Assembly (NCBI GenBank): GCA_900475325.1
Contig: LS483371.1
Span: forward strand, 2,728,001-2,792,000
Length of the DNA stretch: 64,000 nt
Source of the DNA: Paucimonas lemoignei
GTDB taxonomy: Bacteria > Pseudomonadota > Gammaproteobacteria > Pseudomonadales > Pseudomonadaceae
Direction of reading: 5' to 3'
A model generated the notes under the pieces. That model did no database searches. It saw only the letters and a program-made list of their open reading frames with translations, and was not told where the DNA came from. Made by a program: the position numbers and the translations under genes. Below, piece after piece: positions 7,764 to 16,539 of the stretch (the stretch's first letter is position 1; every line of letters starts with the position of its first letter).

Positions 7764-9263
7764 TTAGATGGGGCCAGAGGCCTGGATAAGCTGCAGCTGG
7801 CTACGGTAACGCGCATAGGCCTCTTGATAGGCGGTGACGTTCTGCGCAATCGGGCGTGTCTCACTGCTCACATCCAGGGCCACGCAGCGCGCGCAGAGGT
7901 TGGCCAGTGTTTCAGGTTCTTCCCCTGCGCTTGAATGACACCACGCCGCTTGTATCGCCGCGCCCAGCGCTGCTGCTTCGGCATGCTCGGTGCAGATCAC
8001 CGGAGTATTCATGATGTCCGCGACGATCTGCCGCCAGACCGGGCTTTTGGCCCCACCACCGATGAGCCGAATATGAGCGCTCTGGATACCGCTGTCCCTC
8101 AGCAGATCCAGTCCGTAGCGCAGGCCAAACGTCGTGCCTTCCACCACCGCACGGCACAGGTTGGCCTGGGTCAGGTTGGTCGCGTCGAGCCCCAGAATGC
8201 TGCCGGTGGCATGGGGCAGGGCTGGCACTCGTTCACCATTGAGAAAAGGCAGCATCGAAACACCCTGCGCACCAATCGGCGCTTGATCAACCGCGAGGTT
8301 GAAAGCGTCGATTTCCAGATCGAATAGCTCGCGCACTGCACCGGTGGCGTTGGTCAGGTTCATGGTGCAGATCAAAGGTAGCCAGCCGCCGGAGGACGAG
8401 CAGAATGTGGCCACTGATGCGTGCTCGCTGACCTGCGGCTGCTCCGTAAAGGCATACACGGTGCCGGACGAGCCGAGGCTCATGGTAATCGCCCCCGGGT
8501 GAATATTGCCGGTGCCGATGGCGCCCATCATGTTGTCACCGCCGCCGCTGGATACACACGCTTGCGGGTTGATGCCCAGGCGCCGGGCGATGTCTGGCAG
8601 CAGCTTGCCCACAGGTTCGTCAGCAGCCAGCAACTGTGGCAGCGCTCGACACAGACGCCCGCTGGGGTCGATGTGCTGGAGTATCTCCAGGTCCCACTGG
8701 CGCGTGCGCACATCGAAATAGCCGGTGCCGGACGCATCACCGTATTCGCTTGCGGCGCGGCCGGTCAGCCAGTAATTGAGGTAGTCATGGGGCAGCAGGA
8801 TTTTATCGATGCGCTCGAACAGCTCCGGGTGCTGCTCCTGAGTCCACAGCAGCTTGGACACGGTGTAGCCGGGGGCGATGACGATGCCCAAACGTTGCAA
8901 CGAGCCCGTTTCACCGCCCAGATACGCCAGCAGCCGGTCATTCTGCGGCGTCGACTCCGTGTCGCACCAGAGTTTGGCCGGGCGCAGCACCTGGCCTTGG
9001 GCGTCGAGCAGCACCAGCCCGTGTTGCTGTCCGGAAACCCCAATGCCGAGGATCTGATCGCCAGACACGCCCGCCAGTAGCAGCGCCTGTTGCGTGGCCT
9101 GTTCAAACGCCGTCAGCCACTGCTGAACGTCCTGCTCGCGGCGGCCATTGGCAGCGCTGATCATGCTGTGGGGCGCTGAGCCCATACCGAGCACTTGTCC
9201 GGTATGGGCGTCGAGCACAATGGCCTTGGTGCCCTGGGTGCCGCAATCAATCCCGAGAAACAT
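7764..9263 (-). CDS. mtlY: Xylulose kinase, FGGY family (MtlY)
   Basis: This 499-residue FGGY carbohydrate kinase phosphorylates D-xylulose made from D-arabitol by the operon's dehydrogenase. Visible features are the N-terminal phosphate-binding IDCGTQGTKAIVLD, the substrate-region GVSGQQHGLV, and the C-terminal ATP motif IRLIGGGAKSPVWRQI. The ATG at 9263 is chosen because GAGG sits 6 bases before it; a GTG two codons upstream (9269) is also possible. The mtlD stop is at 9271-9273, so the two genes are essentially contiguous and probably translationally coupled. Confidence 0.92.
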   Translation of the reverse strand: MFLGIDCGTQGTKAIVLDAHTGQVLGMGSAPHSMISAANGRREQDVQQWLTAFEQATQQALLLAGVSGDQILGIGVSGQQHGLVLLDAQGQVLRPAKLWCDTESTPQNDRLLAYLGGETGSLQRLGIVIAPGYTVSKLLWTQEQHPELFERIDKILLPHDYLNYWLTGRAASEYGDASGTGYFDVRTRQWDLEILQHIDPSGRLCRALPQLLAADEPVGKLLPDIARRLGINPQACVSSGGGDNMMGAIGTGNIHPGAITMSLGSSGTVYAFTEQPQVSEHASVATFCSSSGGWLPLICTMNLTNATGAVRELFDLEIDAFNLAVDQAPIGAQGVSMLPFLNGERVPALPHATGSILGLDATNLTQANLCRAVVEGTTFGLRYGLDLLRDSGIQSAHIRLIGGGAKSPVWRQIVADIMNTPVICTEHAEAAALGAAIQAAWCHSSAGEEPETLANLCARCVALDVSSETRPIAQNVTAYQEAYARYRSQLQLIQASGPI

Positions 9264-9270
9264 GCTCACC

Positions 9271-10755
9271 TCAGACGGTTTTAGCCAACAGGTTTTCCAG
9301 GGTCTGGCTGACGCCCAGCTGCTTGAGGCTGTTCAGGTTCTGTTCGAAGGCCGCGACAAACTCGGCCGACTGCGGGATGGCTGCGCCGAAAATCTCTTCC
9401 ACGGCCAGTAGTCGCTGGGTGATCAGCACATCGTCCGCCACCAGCGCTTTGCAGAAGTCGGCACGCGGGTCGACGATCTTGTAAGGCACGCCGTTCTCAC
9501 CTTCCTCGCCTTGCAGGTACAGCGCCCAGGCCGCGACCACCAGTGCTGCGCGCTCCATGTTGCCTTGGTCGACGATCAGCCGATTGATGGTGGGCACGGT
9601 GAATTTGGGGAATTTCGACGAACCGTCCGAGCAGACCCGTTCCAGTTGGTCGGCGATGGCCAGATTGGAGAAACGCTCGATCAGGGTGTCTTTGTAGCCT
9701 TCCAGATCAATGCCGGGTACCGAGGCCAGTTGCGGGGTCACGTCCAGGTCCATGTAGCTGCGGATATAGCGCACGAACAGTGGATCATTCATGGTCTCGT
9801 GAACGAAGCGATAACCCTTGAGTGCACCCAGGTAGGTCAGCGCCAGATGGCTACCGTTGAGCAGCTTGATTTTCATTTCTTCGTAGGGCGTCACGTCGTC
9901 TGTGAACTGCACACCCACGGCTTCCCAGGCCGGACGACCGTCGACGAATTTGTCTTCCAGCACCCATTGCACAAACGGTTCGCAGACCACCGGCCAGGCG
10001 TCGTCGATGCCTTTTTCATCGGCCAGTTTCAGGCGGTGGGCGGTGCTGGTCATGGGCGTGATTCGGTCGACCATGGCATTGGGGAAGCTGACATGTTCGG
10101 CGATCCAGTCGTGCAGTGCCGCATCCAACGGCGCGGCGAACGCCAGCAGTGCTTTGCGGGCCACTGCGCCATTGTGCGGCAGGTTATCGCAGGACATCAC
10201 GGTGAACGCCGGAATCGATGCCGCACGCCGCGCGTTCAGCGCTGCGCACAACAGGCCGAATACGGTACGCGGGGCATCCGGGTGGCTAAGGTCGTGCTGG
10301 ATCTGTGGCAAGTGGCTCATGAACTCGCCGGTGCTGTCATCGATGCAATAACCCCCTTCGGTGATGGTCAGGGACACGATGCGGATCTCCGGGCTGGCGA
10401 GTTTGTCGATCACCGCCTGAATATCGTCTTCGGCCAGCAACATGCCGGTGATAGAGCCGATAATCCGGGTTTCGGTGTCGGGTGTGTCGCCGAGCTCATA
10501 GAGGGTATAGAGAAAATCCTGACCGGCCAGCGCATCGCGCACGGCCCGGTCTTCGCTGCGCAGGCCGATACCGCAAATGCTCCAGTCCAGCCCTTGGCCC
10601 TGGTTCATTAGCGCATCGGTATAGAAAGCCTGATGCGCACGGTGGAATCCCCCGACGCCGATATGGGCAATGCCCTGGCGAGTCGCCGAGGGTGCGTAGG
10701 CGGGAAGGGCGATGCCCTCTCCCAGCTGGGTCAGGTTCTGCTTGTTCAATTTCAT
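9271..10755 (-). CDS. mtlD: Mannitol 2-dehydrogenase (MtlD)
   Basis: This 494-residue long-chain, zinc-independent polyol dehydrogenase oxidises D-mannitol to D-fructose with NAD+, and also arabitol and glucitol. The N-terminal Rossmann segment HIGVGGFHRAHQAFY is present. Counting from the start, Lys295, Asn300 and His303 fall in MKIKLLNGSH, and Asn191 falls in SCDNLPHNG. These are exactly the catalytic positions described for the P. fluorescens enzyme. It is the central gene of the operon, between the ABC ATPase and the kinases. Identification is secure. Confidence 0.96.
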   Translation of the reverse strand: MKLNKQNLTQLGEGIALPAYAPSATRQGIAHIGVGGFHRAHQAFYTDALMNQGQGLDWSICGIGLRSEDRAVRDALAGQDFLYTLYELGDTPDTETRIIGSITGMLLAEDDIQAVIDKLASPEIRIVSLTITEGGYCIDDSTGEFMSHLPQIQHDLSHPDAPRTVFGLLCAALNARRAASIPAFTVMSCDNLPHNGAVARKALLAFAAPLDAALHDWIAEHVSFPNAMVDRITPMTSTAHRLKLADEKGIDDAWPVVCEPFVQWVLEDKFVDGRPAWEAVGVQFTDDVTPYEEMKIKLLNGSHLALTYLGALKGYRFVHETMNDPLFVRYIRSYMDLDVTPQLASVPGIDLEGYKDTLIERFSNLAIADQLERVCSDGSSKFPKFTVPTINRLIVDQGNMERAALVVAAWALYLQGEEGENGVPYKIVDPRADFCKALVADDVLITQRLLAVEEIFGAAIPQSAEFVAAFEQNLNSLKQLGVSQTLENLLAKTV

Positions 10756-10773
10756 GGCAATGATCTCGATTGC

Positions 10774-11877
10774 TTAAGCGGCGACCGGCAGGGCTCTGGC
10801 AATCACCAGGCCCTGGGCGTCGAACAGGTGGCAATGGGCACTGTCCAGGTGCAGGTTGAGGGTGTCGCCATACTGGCTGGCCAGATCACCCCGGATCCGC
10901 ATGGTCAACGCTTCGCCTGCACGGGTGCGCACGTGGCAATAGGTGTCGCTGCCCAGGCGTTCGCTGACGTCGGCAATCACCTGCATCTGGCAGTCGCCAT
11001 CTTTGGCCAGGTTCAGGTGTTCCGGGCGAATCCCTAAGGTGACCGGATCGCCAACGCTCTGCTGTGCATTGGTAAATGGCAGGGTGATGCGGGTGCCCGC
11101 GTCCAGTTCGACTTCGCAGCCGCTGGCGTCCACCCGGCTGACCTTACCCTTGAGGAAGCCCATCTTTGGCGTGCCGAGAAAGCCTGCGACAAACAGGTTG
11201 GCCGGATGGTGATACAGCTCCAGCGGCGAGCCGACCTGCTCGACTTTGCCGCCATTGAGCACCACGACCTTGTCGGCCAGGGTCATGGCTTCGACCTGGT
11301 CGTGGGTCACGTAGATCATGGTGGCCTGCAGTTCTTTGTGCAGGCGCGACAGCTCAAGGCGGGTCTGCACCCGCAAGGCCGCGTCGAGGTTGGACAACGG
11401 CTCATCGAACAGGAATATCTTCGGGTTGCGCACAATGGCGCGGCCGATGGCGACCCGCTGACGCTGCCCGCCGGAGAGCTGCTTGGGTTTGCGCTCCAGC
11501 AGCGGGCCAAGTTCCAGAATACGTGCGGCCTCGTCGACTTTCTTTTTGATCAGCGCCTTGTCGCCCCCCGCCAGGTCCAGGGCGAATGACAGGTTCTTGC
11601 CAACGGTCATGTGCGGGTACAGGGCATACGTCTGGAACACCATCGCCAGGTCGCGTTTGGCCGGGGTGACCTGGGTGATGTCCCGGCCATCAAGCTCGAT
11701 GGTCCCGGAGGTGACGTCTTCGAGCCCGGCAATCAGCCGCAGCAGGGTGGATTTGCCGCATCCCGACGGGCCGACGAAGACCACGAACTCACGGTCTTTC
11801 ACGTCCAGGTCGATGCCTTTGATGATCTGGTGACCGTCGAAGCCTTTTTGCAGATTTCTGATGCTGAGGTTAGCCAT
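10774..11877 (-). CDS. mtlK: Mannitol/polyol ABC transporter ATPase (MtlK)
   Basis: This is a 367-residue ATPase of the MalK/UgpC type. Visible are Walker A GPSGCGKST, Q-loop region, signature LSGGQRQRVAIGRA, Walker B IFLFDEP and the switch His in YVTHDQ. A C-terminal TOBE/OB regulatory domain of about 130 residues follows. It energises uptake of mannitol, glucitol and arabitol through MtlF-MtlG. The ATG at 11877 (MANLSIRNLQ) has GGAGG 6 bases before it. The open frame continues 36 codons upstream into REP-like DNA, which is not coding. The 168-base gap from mtlG is the largest in the operon. Confidence 0.94.
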   Translation of the reverse strand: MANLSIRNLQKGFDGHQIIKGIDLDVKDREFVVFVGPSGCGKSTLLRLIAGLEDVTSGTIELDGRDITQVTPAKRDLAMVFQTYALYPHMTVGKNLSFALDLAGGDKALIKKKVDEAARILELGPLLERKPKQLSGGQRQRVAIGRAIVRNPKIFLFDEPLSNLDAALRVQTRLELSRLHKELQATMIYVTHDQVEAMTLADKVVVLNGGKVEQVGSPLELYHHPANLFVAGFLGTPKMGFLKGKVSRVDASGCEVELDAGTRITLPFTNAQQSVGDPVTLGIRPEHLNLAKDGDCQMQVIADVSERLGSDTYCHVRTRAGEALTMRIRGDLASQYGDTLNLHLDSAHCHLFDAQGLVIARALPVAA

Positions 11878-11910
11878 GGTGGCCTCCGTTCTTATTCTTG
11901 GATATTTAGC

Positions 11911-11994
11911 TGTAAGAGCTGCCGCAGGCTGCGAACTGCGGTATGTCAGGTAAACCGCCTTCGTCGCCGTCGTAACCTCCGACAACTCCTACAG
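11911..11994. repeat. Degenerate family-B REPIN inside the mtl operon
   Basis: The left arm TGTAAGAGCTGCCGCAGGCT is followed by an imperfect right arm ending in AACTCCTACAG. It occupies most of the gap between mtlG and mtlK, so it is transcribed within the operon and could influence mRNA processing there. Confidence 0.6.
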
Positions 11995-12045
11995 AATCGC
12001 GGTCTGCCAGATACACCGCGATCGCTTCTACCAAACTTGTGCTCA

Positions 12046-12879
12046 TCACTTGACCGCCCCGAAAGACAGGCCGCGCACCAGTTGTTTCTGGCTGATCCAG
12101 CCAAAGATCAGGATCGGGGCGCAGGCCAGGGTCGATACGGCCGAGAGCTTGGCCCAGAACAACCCTTCGGGGCTGGAGTAGGAGGCGATCAGGGCGGTCA
12201 GCGGCGCGGCATTGGAGGACGTCAGGTTCAGCGACCAGAACGCTTCGTTCCAGCACAGGATCAGCGACAGCAGCGCCGTGGACGCCAGGCCGCCTTTGCA
12301 GATCGGGATCAGCACCTTGAAGATTTCCTGACGAGTGCTGGCACCATCGAGCCGTGATGCCTCGAGGATTTCTCCGGGGATGTCTTTGAAATAGGTGTAA
12401 ATCATCCATACCACGATCGGCAGGTTGATCAGGGTGTAGATCACGATCAGCGCGATACGGGTGTCCAGCAGGCCAAAGGTCTTGGCCAGCAGGTAGATCG
12501 GCATCAACACGCCCACCGGCGGCAGCATCTTGGTCGAGAGCATCCACAGCAGGGTGCTCTTGGTGCGCTTGGTCTCGAAAAACGCCATGGAGTAGGCAGC
12601 AGGCACGGCAATCAGCATGCACAGGATCGTGGCGCTGAAAGAAATCACCAGCGAGTTCCAGGCGAAGTGGAAGTAATCACTGCGCTCCTGAATGTGCAGG
12701 TAGTTTTCCAGTGTCGGCGTGAAGATGAACTGCGGCGGGGTGGCGAAGGCGTCGATCTCGGTCTTGAAGCTGGTCAGTACCATCCAGAAGATCGGGAAGA
12801 AGATCAGCGCCGCGATCACCCAGCACAGGGTGCCGAGCAGCACGCTTTGCAGGCGACGGGATTGTTTGAGCGTCATCAT
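12046..12879 (-). CDS. mtlG: Mannitol ABC transporter permease (MtlG)
   Basis: This 277-residue inner-membrane permease is of the MalG class. Six hydrophobic segments are recognisable, starting with LLGTLCWVIAALIFFPIFWM. The EAA loop that docks to the ATPase reads EILEASRLDGASTRQEIFKV, near residues 170-190. Together with MtlF it forms the polyol channel. It starts 10 bases after mtlF and was assigned by family, order and neighbours. Confidence 0.93.
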   Translation of the reverse strand: MMTLKQSRRLQSVLLGTLCWVIAALIFFPIFWMVLTSFKTEIDAFATPPQFIFTPTLENYLHIQERSDYFHFAWNSLVISFSATILCMLIAVPAAYSMAFFETKRTKSTLLWMLSTKMLPPVGVLMPIYLLAKTFGLLDTRIALIVIYTLINLPIVVWMIYTYFKDIPGEILEASRLDGASTRQEIFKVLIPICKGGLASTALLSLILCWNEAFWSLNLTSSNAAPLTALIASYSSPEGLFWAKLSAVSTLACAPILIFGWISQKQLVRGLSFGAVK

Positions 12880-12889
12880 GGGTCGGCCC

Positions 12890-13822
12890 TCAGGACTTGT
12901 CGGTGAGGTTTTTGCCGATCATCCGGATCAGGATGATTGCAGCAATGTTGGCGATGACCACGGCAATCAAGCCGCCAGCGGACGCCATGCCCACGTCGAA
13001 TTGCAGCAGGGCCTGGTTGTAGATCAGGTAGGCCAGGTTGGTTGAGGCGAAGCCGGGCCCCCCGTTGGTGGTGGTGAAGATTTCCGCGAACACCGAGAGC
13101 AGGAAGATGGTTTCGATCATCACCACCACCGCAATCGGCCGGGCCAGATGGGGCAGAGTCAGGTGCCAGAAGATCGCGATAGGGCCTGCACCGTCCAGGC
13201 GGGCGGCTTCCTTCTGTTCCTGATCCAGCGATTGCATGGCGGTCATCAGGATCAGAATGGCGAACGGCAGCCACTGCCACGAGACAATGATGATGATCGA
13301 CAGCAGAGGGTAATTCGCCAGCCAGTCGATGGGCTGAGCGCCAAACAGCTTCCACACCGAGGCCAGAATCCCGGACACCGGATGGAAAATCAGGTTCTTC
13401 CAGATCAGCGCGCTGACCGTGGGCATAATGAAAAACGGCGAAATCAACAGCACCCGCACAATGCCGCGTCCGAGAAACTCGCTGGCTTCCAGCAGGGCGG
13501 AAATCAACACGCCCAACACCACACTGATCAGCAGCACGCTGCCGACCAACAGCAAGGTGTTGGTAGCGCCGGGAATAAACCCGCTGTCGGTGACGAAATA
13601 CTGGAAGTTTTCCAGGCCGACGAATTCGTTCTCGCCGGGGTTCAGCAGGTTGTAGCGGATCAGCGAGAAATAGATGGTCATGCCCAGCGGCACGATCATC
13701 CACACCAGCAACAGCAGCACCGAAGGGCTGACCAGAAACCAGCCGGGTTTGGTCACACTGCCTTTGGCCAGCGGCTTTTCGCCTGGCGTCGCAGCGTAGG
13801 GAGTGGGCGTAGAGGTTGTCAT
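12890..13822 (-). CDS. mtlF: Mannitol ABC transporter permease (MtlF)
   Basis: This 310-residue inner-membrane permease is of the MalF/UgpA class. It has a short polar N-terminus (about 27 residues) and then six hydrophobic segments. The EAA loop EQKEAARLDGAGPIAIFWHL is near residues 205-225. It pairs with MtlG and follows mtlE after a 73-base gap holding a strong hairpin. The start ATG is at the codon before TTSTPTP. Confidence 0.93.
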   Translation of the reverse strand: MTTSTPTPYAATPGEKPLAKGSVTKPGWFLVSPSVLLLLVWMIVPLGMTIYFSLIRYNLLNPGENEFVGLENFQYFVTDSGFIPGATNTLLLVGSVLLISVVLGVLISALLEASEFLGRGIVRVLLISPFFIMPTVSALIWKNLIFHPVSGILASVWKLFGAQPIDWLANYPLLSIIIIVSWQWLPFAILILMTAMQSLDQEQKEAARLDGAGPIAIFWHLTLPHLARPIAVVVMIETIFLLSVFAEIFTTTNGGPGFASTNLAYLIYNQALLQFDVGMASAGGLIAVVIANIAAIILIRMIGKNLTDKS

Positions 13823-13853
13823 GATGGCGATCCTGGTTCAAAGAAGAGCGGTA

Positions 13854-13879
13854 GGCCGGGGGTTCAAATCCCCCCGGCC
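13854..13879 (-). promoter_or_regulatory. Intercistronic stem-loop between mtlE and mtlF
   Basis: GGCCGGGGG / CCCCC(C)GGCC pair perfectly around a seven-base loop, 16 bases after the mtlE stop. There is no T-run, so it is more likely an mRNA-stabilising or attenuating hairpin than a full terminator. Such a structure would keep the binding protein more abundant than the permeases. Confidence 0.6.
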
Positions 13880-13895
13880 GACAGTCAGTGGATGA

Positions 13896-15209
13896 CTACT
13901 GCTTCTTCGGATAACCCGCGCGTTTCATGTCGCGCTCGGTGGCGGTCTGCGCATTTTTCAAGGCCGCGTCCACCGTGGCTGTACCCACCAGGGCCGCCGA
14001 GAACTGCTGGCCAACCGAGGTGCCGATGGCCTGGAACTCAGGGATGGTCACCAACTGGATGCCCACGTAAGGCACAGGCTTGAGGGTTGGGGTTTTAGGC
14101 GTAACGGCTTTCAGGGATTCCAGGGTGATGTTGGCAAATGGCGCTGCCTTCTTGTATTCATCGGTATAGGTCGAAGCGCGGGTCCCTGGCGGTACGTTGG
14201 AGACGCCATCTGTCTGCGCGACCAGCTTCGCGTAATCCTGGGACGTGGCCCATTCGGTGAAGGCTTTGGCGTCGGTCTGGTTTTTCGCGCTGGTCGGAAT
14301 TGCCAATGCCCAGGAGTAGAGCCATGCCGAGCCCTTGTCGGTCACTTCGTGCGGTGCATAGGTGAAGCCCACGCTGTCGGCCACTTTGCTCTGGGATTTA
14401 TCGGTGACGAACGAACCTGCCACGCTGGCATCCACCCAGATCGCGCACTTGCCACTGTTGAACAGCGCCAGGTTTTCGTTGAAGCCATTGCTGGAAGCAC
14501 CCGGCGGGCCTGATTTCTTCATGGTGTTGACGTAGAAGTTCAGCGCGTCTTTCCACTCGGGTTGATCGAACTGGGGTTTCCACTGCTCGTCGAACCAGCG
14601 CCCGCCGAAGGAGTTGGCCACGGTGCTGATCAGCGCCATGTTCTCCCCCCAGCCTGCCTTGCCCCGCAGGCAGATGCCGTACTGCTCTTTGGACTTGTCG
14701 GTGAGTTTGTCGGCGAACTCGGCGATCTGGGTCCAGGTCGGACGCTCCGGCATGGTCAGGCCAGCGGCCTTGAACAGGTCGGTGCGGTAGTAGGTGATCG
14801 AGCTTTCGGCGTAGAACGGCAGCGCGAACAGCTTGCCGTCTACCGACAGACCGTCACGCACCGACGGGAACACATCGTCCAGCGCGTAACTGGCTGGCAG
14901 GTCTTTCATCTCTTGCAGCCAACCCTTGGCACCCCACAGTGAGGCTTCGTACATGCCAATGGTCAGCACATCGAATTGCCCGCCTTTGGTGGCGATGTCC
15001 GTGGTGAGGCGTTGGCGCAGGACGTTTTCTTCCAGAACGACCCACTTGAGTTTGATATCGGGATGTTGTGCTTCGAAGGTTTTCGACAGCCGCTGCATGC
15101 GGATCATGTCGCTGTTGTTGACTGTGGCGATGGTGACGTCGCCCGCGGAGGCGGTGGCGCAGAGCGTCAGACAGGTACTGGCGAGCAGAACTTTTGCAGT
15201 GGTCTTCAT
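13896..15209 (-). CDS. mtlE: Mannitol/polyol ABC transporter periplasmic binding protein (MtlE)
   Basis: This 437-residue family 1 solute-binding protein has a clear Sec signal peptide (MKTTAKVLLASTCLTLCATASA, cleavage after ASA near residue 22). A MalE-like fold follows, with the typical N-terminal DVTIATVNNSDMIRMQRL and aromatic sugar-contact segments (W, Y and F clusters). It captures mannitol, glucitol or arabitol in the periplasm and delivers it to MtlFGK. It is the first structural gene of the operon, with GAGGAGAG before its ATG and a sigma-70 type promoter upstream. Confidence 0.95.
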   Translation of the reverse strand: MKTTAKVLLASTCLTLCATASAGDVTIATVNNSDMIRMQRLSKTFEAQHPDIKLKWVVLEENVLRQRLTTDIATKGGQFDVLTIGMYEASLWGAKGWLQEMKDLPASYALDDVFPSVRDGLSVDGKLFALPFYAESSITYYRTDLFKAAGLTMPERPTWTQIAEFADKLTDKSKEQYGICLRGKAGWGENMALISTVANSFGGRWFDEQWKPQFDQPEWKDALNFYVNTMKKSGPPGASSNGFNENLALFNSGKCAIWVDASVAGSFVTDKSQSKVADSVGFTYAPHEVTDKGSAWLYSWALAIPTSAKNQTDAKAFTEWATSQDYAKLVAQTDGVSNVPPGTRASTYTDEYKKAAPFANITLESLKAVTPKTPTLKPVPYVGIQLVTIPEFQAIGTSVGQQFSAALVGTATVDAALKNAQTATERDMKRAGYPKKQ

Positions 15210-15293
15210 GTATCTCTCCTCTTCTGTGCGCGGTGCGCGACAGAGGGTGGTTATTGTTTTTGTTTCTTCCTGAGACGAGGAAGAGGTGTACTG

Positions 15294-15322
15294 ATTACAG
15301 CGGGCGCCGGGCGCAATGACAA
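15294..15322 (-). promoter_or_regulatory. Predicted sigma-70 promoter of the mtl operon
   Basis: On the minus strand TTGTCA (15322-15317) is followed after exactly 17 bases by TGTAAT (15299-15294). Each hexamer is 5 of 6 to consensus. It lies about 85 bases before the mtlE start. Confidence 0.6.
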
Positions 15323-15325
15323 ATC

Positions 15326-15410
15326 CTGCGCCGCACTGCTACTGATACTTTTTTGCACTGGAGTGCGGCAGCGAATCTGCGTCAGACCTGCTCGCACACG
15401 TCTGCGCCGC
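15326..15410 (-). promoter_or_regulatory. Candidate MtlR operator (direct repeats upstream of mtl promoter)
   Basis: On the minus strand GCGGCGCAG occurs at 15410-15402 and again at 15334-15326, where it abuts the -35 element. A partial copy (CTGACGCAG) lies between them at 15385-15377. Direct repeats touching the -35 are what AraC-family activators usually bind. The assignment is inference. Confidence 0.4.
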
Positions 15411-15448
15411 CGCTTTAGCGTAGACGAGGGTCGATAGAAGGGGGTGAA

Positions 15449-16354
15449 TCAGTACAGGTTCTGTTCGGTCAGGCGCTGAACGGCGAGGCGCCGGTAGTGG
15501 GAGGGGGTCATGCCCTTGAGTTGCTGAAAGCGCCGGTTGAAGTTGGAAATATTATTGAAGCCCGACTCGAAACAGACATCCGTCACCGGCTTGTCACCGT
15601 CGGCCAGCAGTTCGCAGGATTTGCTGATCCGCAGCCGATTGACGAACTCCACAAAGCAGCGCCCGGTGGCCTGCTTGAACACCCGGGAGAAATAAGTCGG
15701 CTTCATGCCCAGGTAATCTGCCACTTCCTCCAGGGGCAGCTCCCGAGCGTAGTGGGCGAAAATGTAGTCCACGGCGCGGTTGGTCCGGTCAACGCTGTGT
15801 TCGTCAGCCACTTGCGCGGAGTCCTTGGCTGACAGCAGCTGATAATCGTCACTTACGGCCAGCAGTTCGAGCAGGATGAAGAAGTGCCCGAGGCGGCTGA
15901 TGCCTTTGGAGTCAGCTATTTTCTGCATCAGTTTCATGGCCTGGCGGATCGTGCGTTTGCAGCGGAATTCGATGCCGTACTGGGCCCGCTCAAGCAGCGG
16001 GGTCAGGGTCTTGAGTTCGGCGAACACTTGATTGCCGCTGTCCAGCAGCTCGTCCGTGAAGTTGACCAGCATGTCCCGCTTGGGCACCACTTCGCCTTCG
16101 TCGATCTGGCTGATCCAGTTGTGCGGCAGGTTCGGCCCGGTGAGGAACAGCGTTCCCGGGTAGAAGTTGCCAATGTAGTCGCCCACAAATACCTTGCCTG
16201 AACTGGCTACGATCAAGTGCAGTTCGTATTCCTTGTGAAAATGCCAACGCACCAGCGGGCAGGGGAAGCCGTGTTCGCGGTAGATGATGGACAAGCCATT
16301 GTGGTCGTCCATCAGTTCATACGAGGGGTCTGTGACCCTTGTTGTTTTTGTCAT
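15449..16354 (-). CDS. mtlR: AraC-family transcriptional activator of the mtl operon (MtlR)
   Basis: The 301-residue protein has an N-terminal cupin-like sensor domain (about 25-110; VRWHFHKEYELHLIV) and a C-terminal double helix-turn-helix of AraC type (about 200-295). The helix-turn-helix contains LPLEEVADYLGMKPTYFSRVFKQ-like and GFNNISNFNRRFQ segments. It would sense the polyol and activate mtlE. The gene lies in the same direction, 239 bases upstream of mtlE. The start at MTKTTR is preferred on family length; an upstream ATG at 16396 would add 14 residues, and neither has a strong ribosome site. Confidence 0.88.
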   Translation of the reverse strand: MTKTTRVTDPSYELMDDHNGLSIIYREHGFPCPLVRWHFHKEYELHLIVASSGKVFVGDYIGNFYPGTLFLTGPNLPHNWISQIDEGEVVPKRDMLVNFTDELLDSGNQVFAELKTLTPLLERAQYGIEFRCKRTIRQAMKLMQKIADSKGISRLGHFFILLELLAVSDDYQLLSAKDSAQVADEHSVDRTNRAVDYIFAHYARELPLEEVADYLGMKPTYFSRVFKQATGRCFVEFVNRLRISKSCELLADGDKPVTDVCFESGFNNISNFNRRFQQLKGMTPSHYRRLAVQRLTEQNLY

Positions 16355-16432
16355 GGTGTGGCCGTCATTCAGGAATGCCAGCCTGCTAATGTGCACTATT
16401 TGCGATGCTGATCAAACCGTTGATGTAACCCT

Positions 16433-16505
16433 TGTAGGAGCTGCCGAAGGCTGCGAATTGCGGTTTTTCAGCAATATTGCTGTCGCAGCCTGCGGCAGCT
16501 CCTAC
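16433..16505. repeat. REPIN (family B)
   Basis: TGTAGGAGCTGCCGAAGGCT and its imperfect complement ending GGCAGCTCCTACA enclose about 30 bases. The element sits between the divergent starts of mtlR and cobF. Confidence 0.85.
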
Positions 16506-16539
16506 ATTACAGACCAGGCTTAACATTCTGAGGCGCTGC

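Noticed and set aside
13851..13885. tRNA-like T-arm (GGTTCAAATCC in a GC stem)
   Set aside because: No anticodon, D or acceptor arms can be formed around it; it is a simple intercistronic hairpin.
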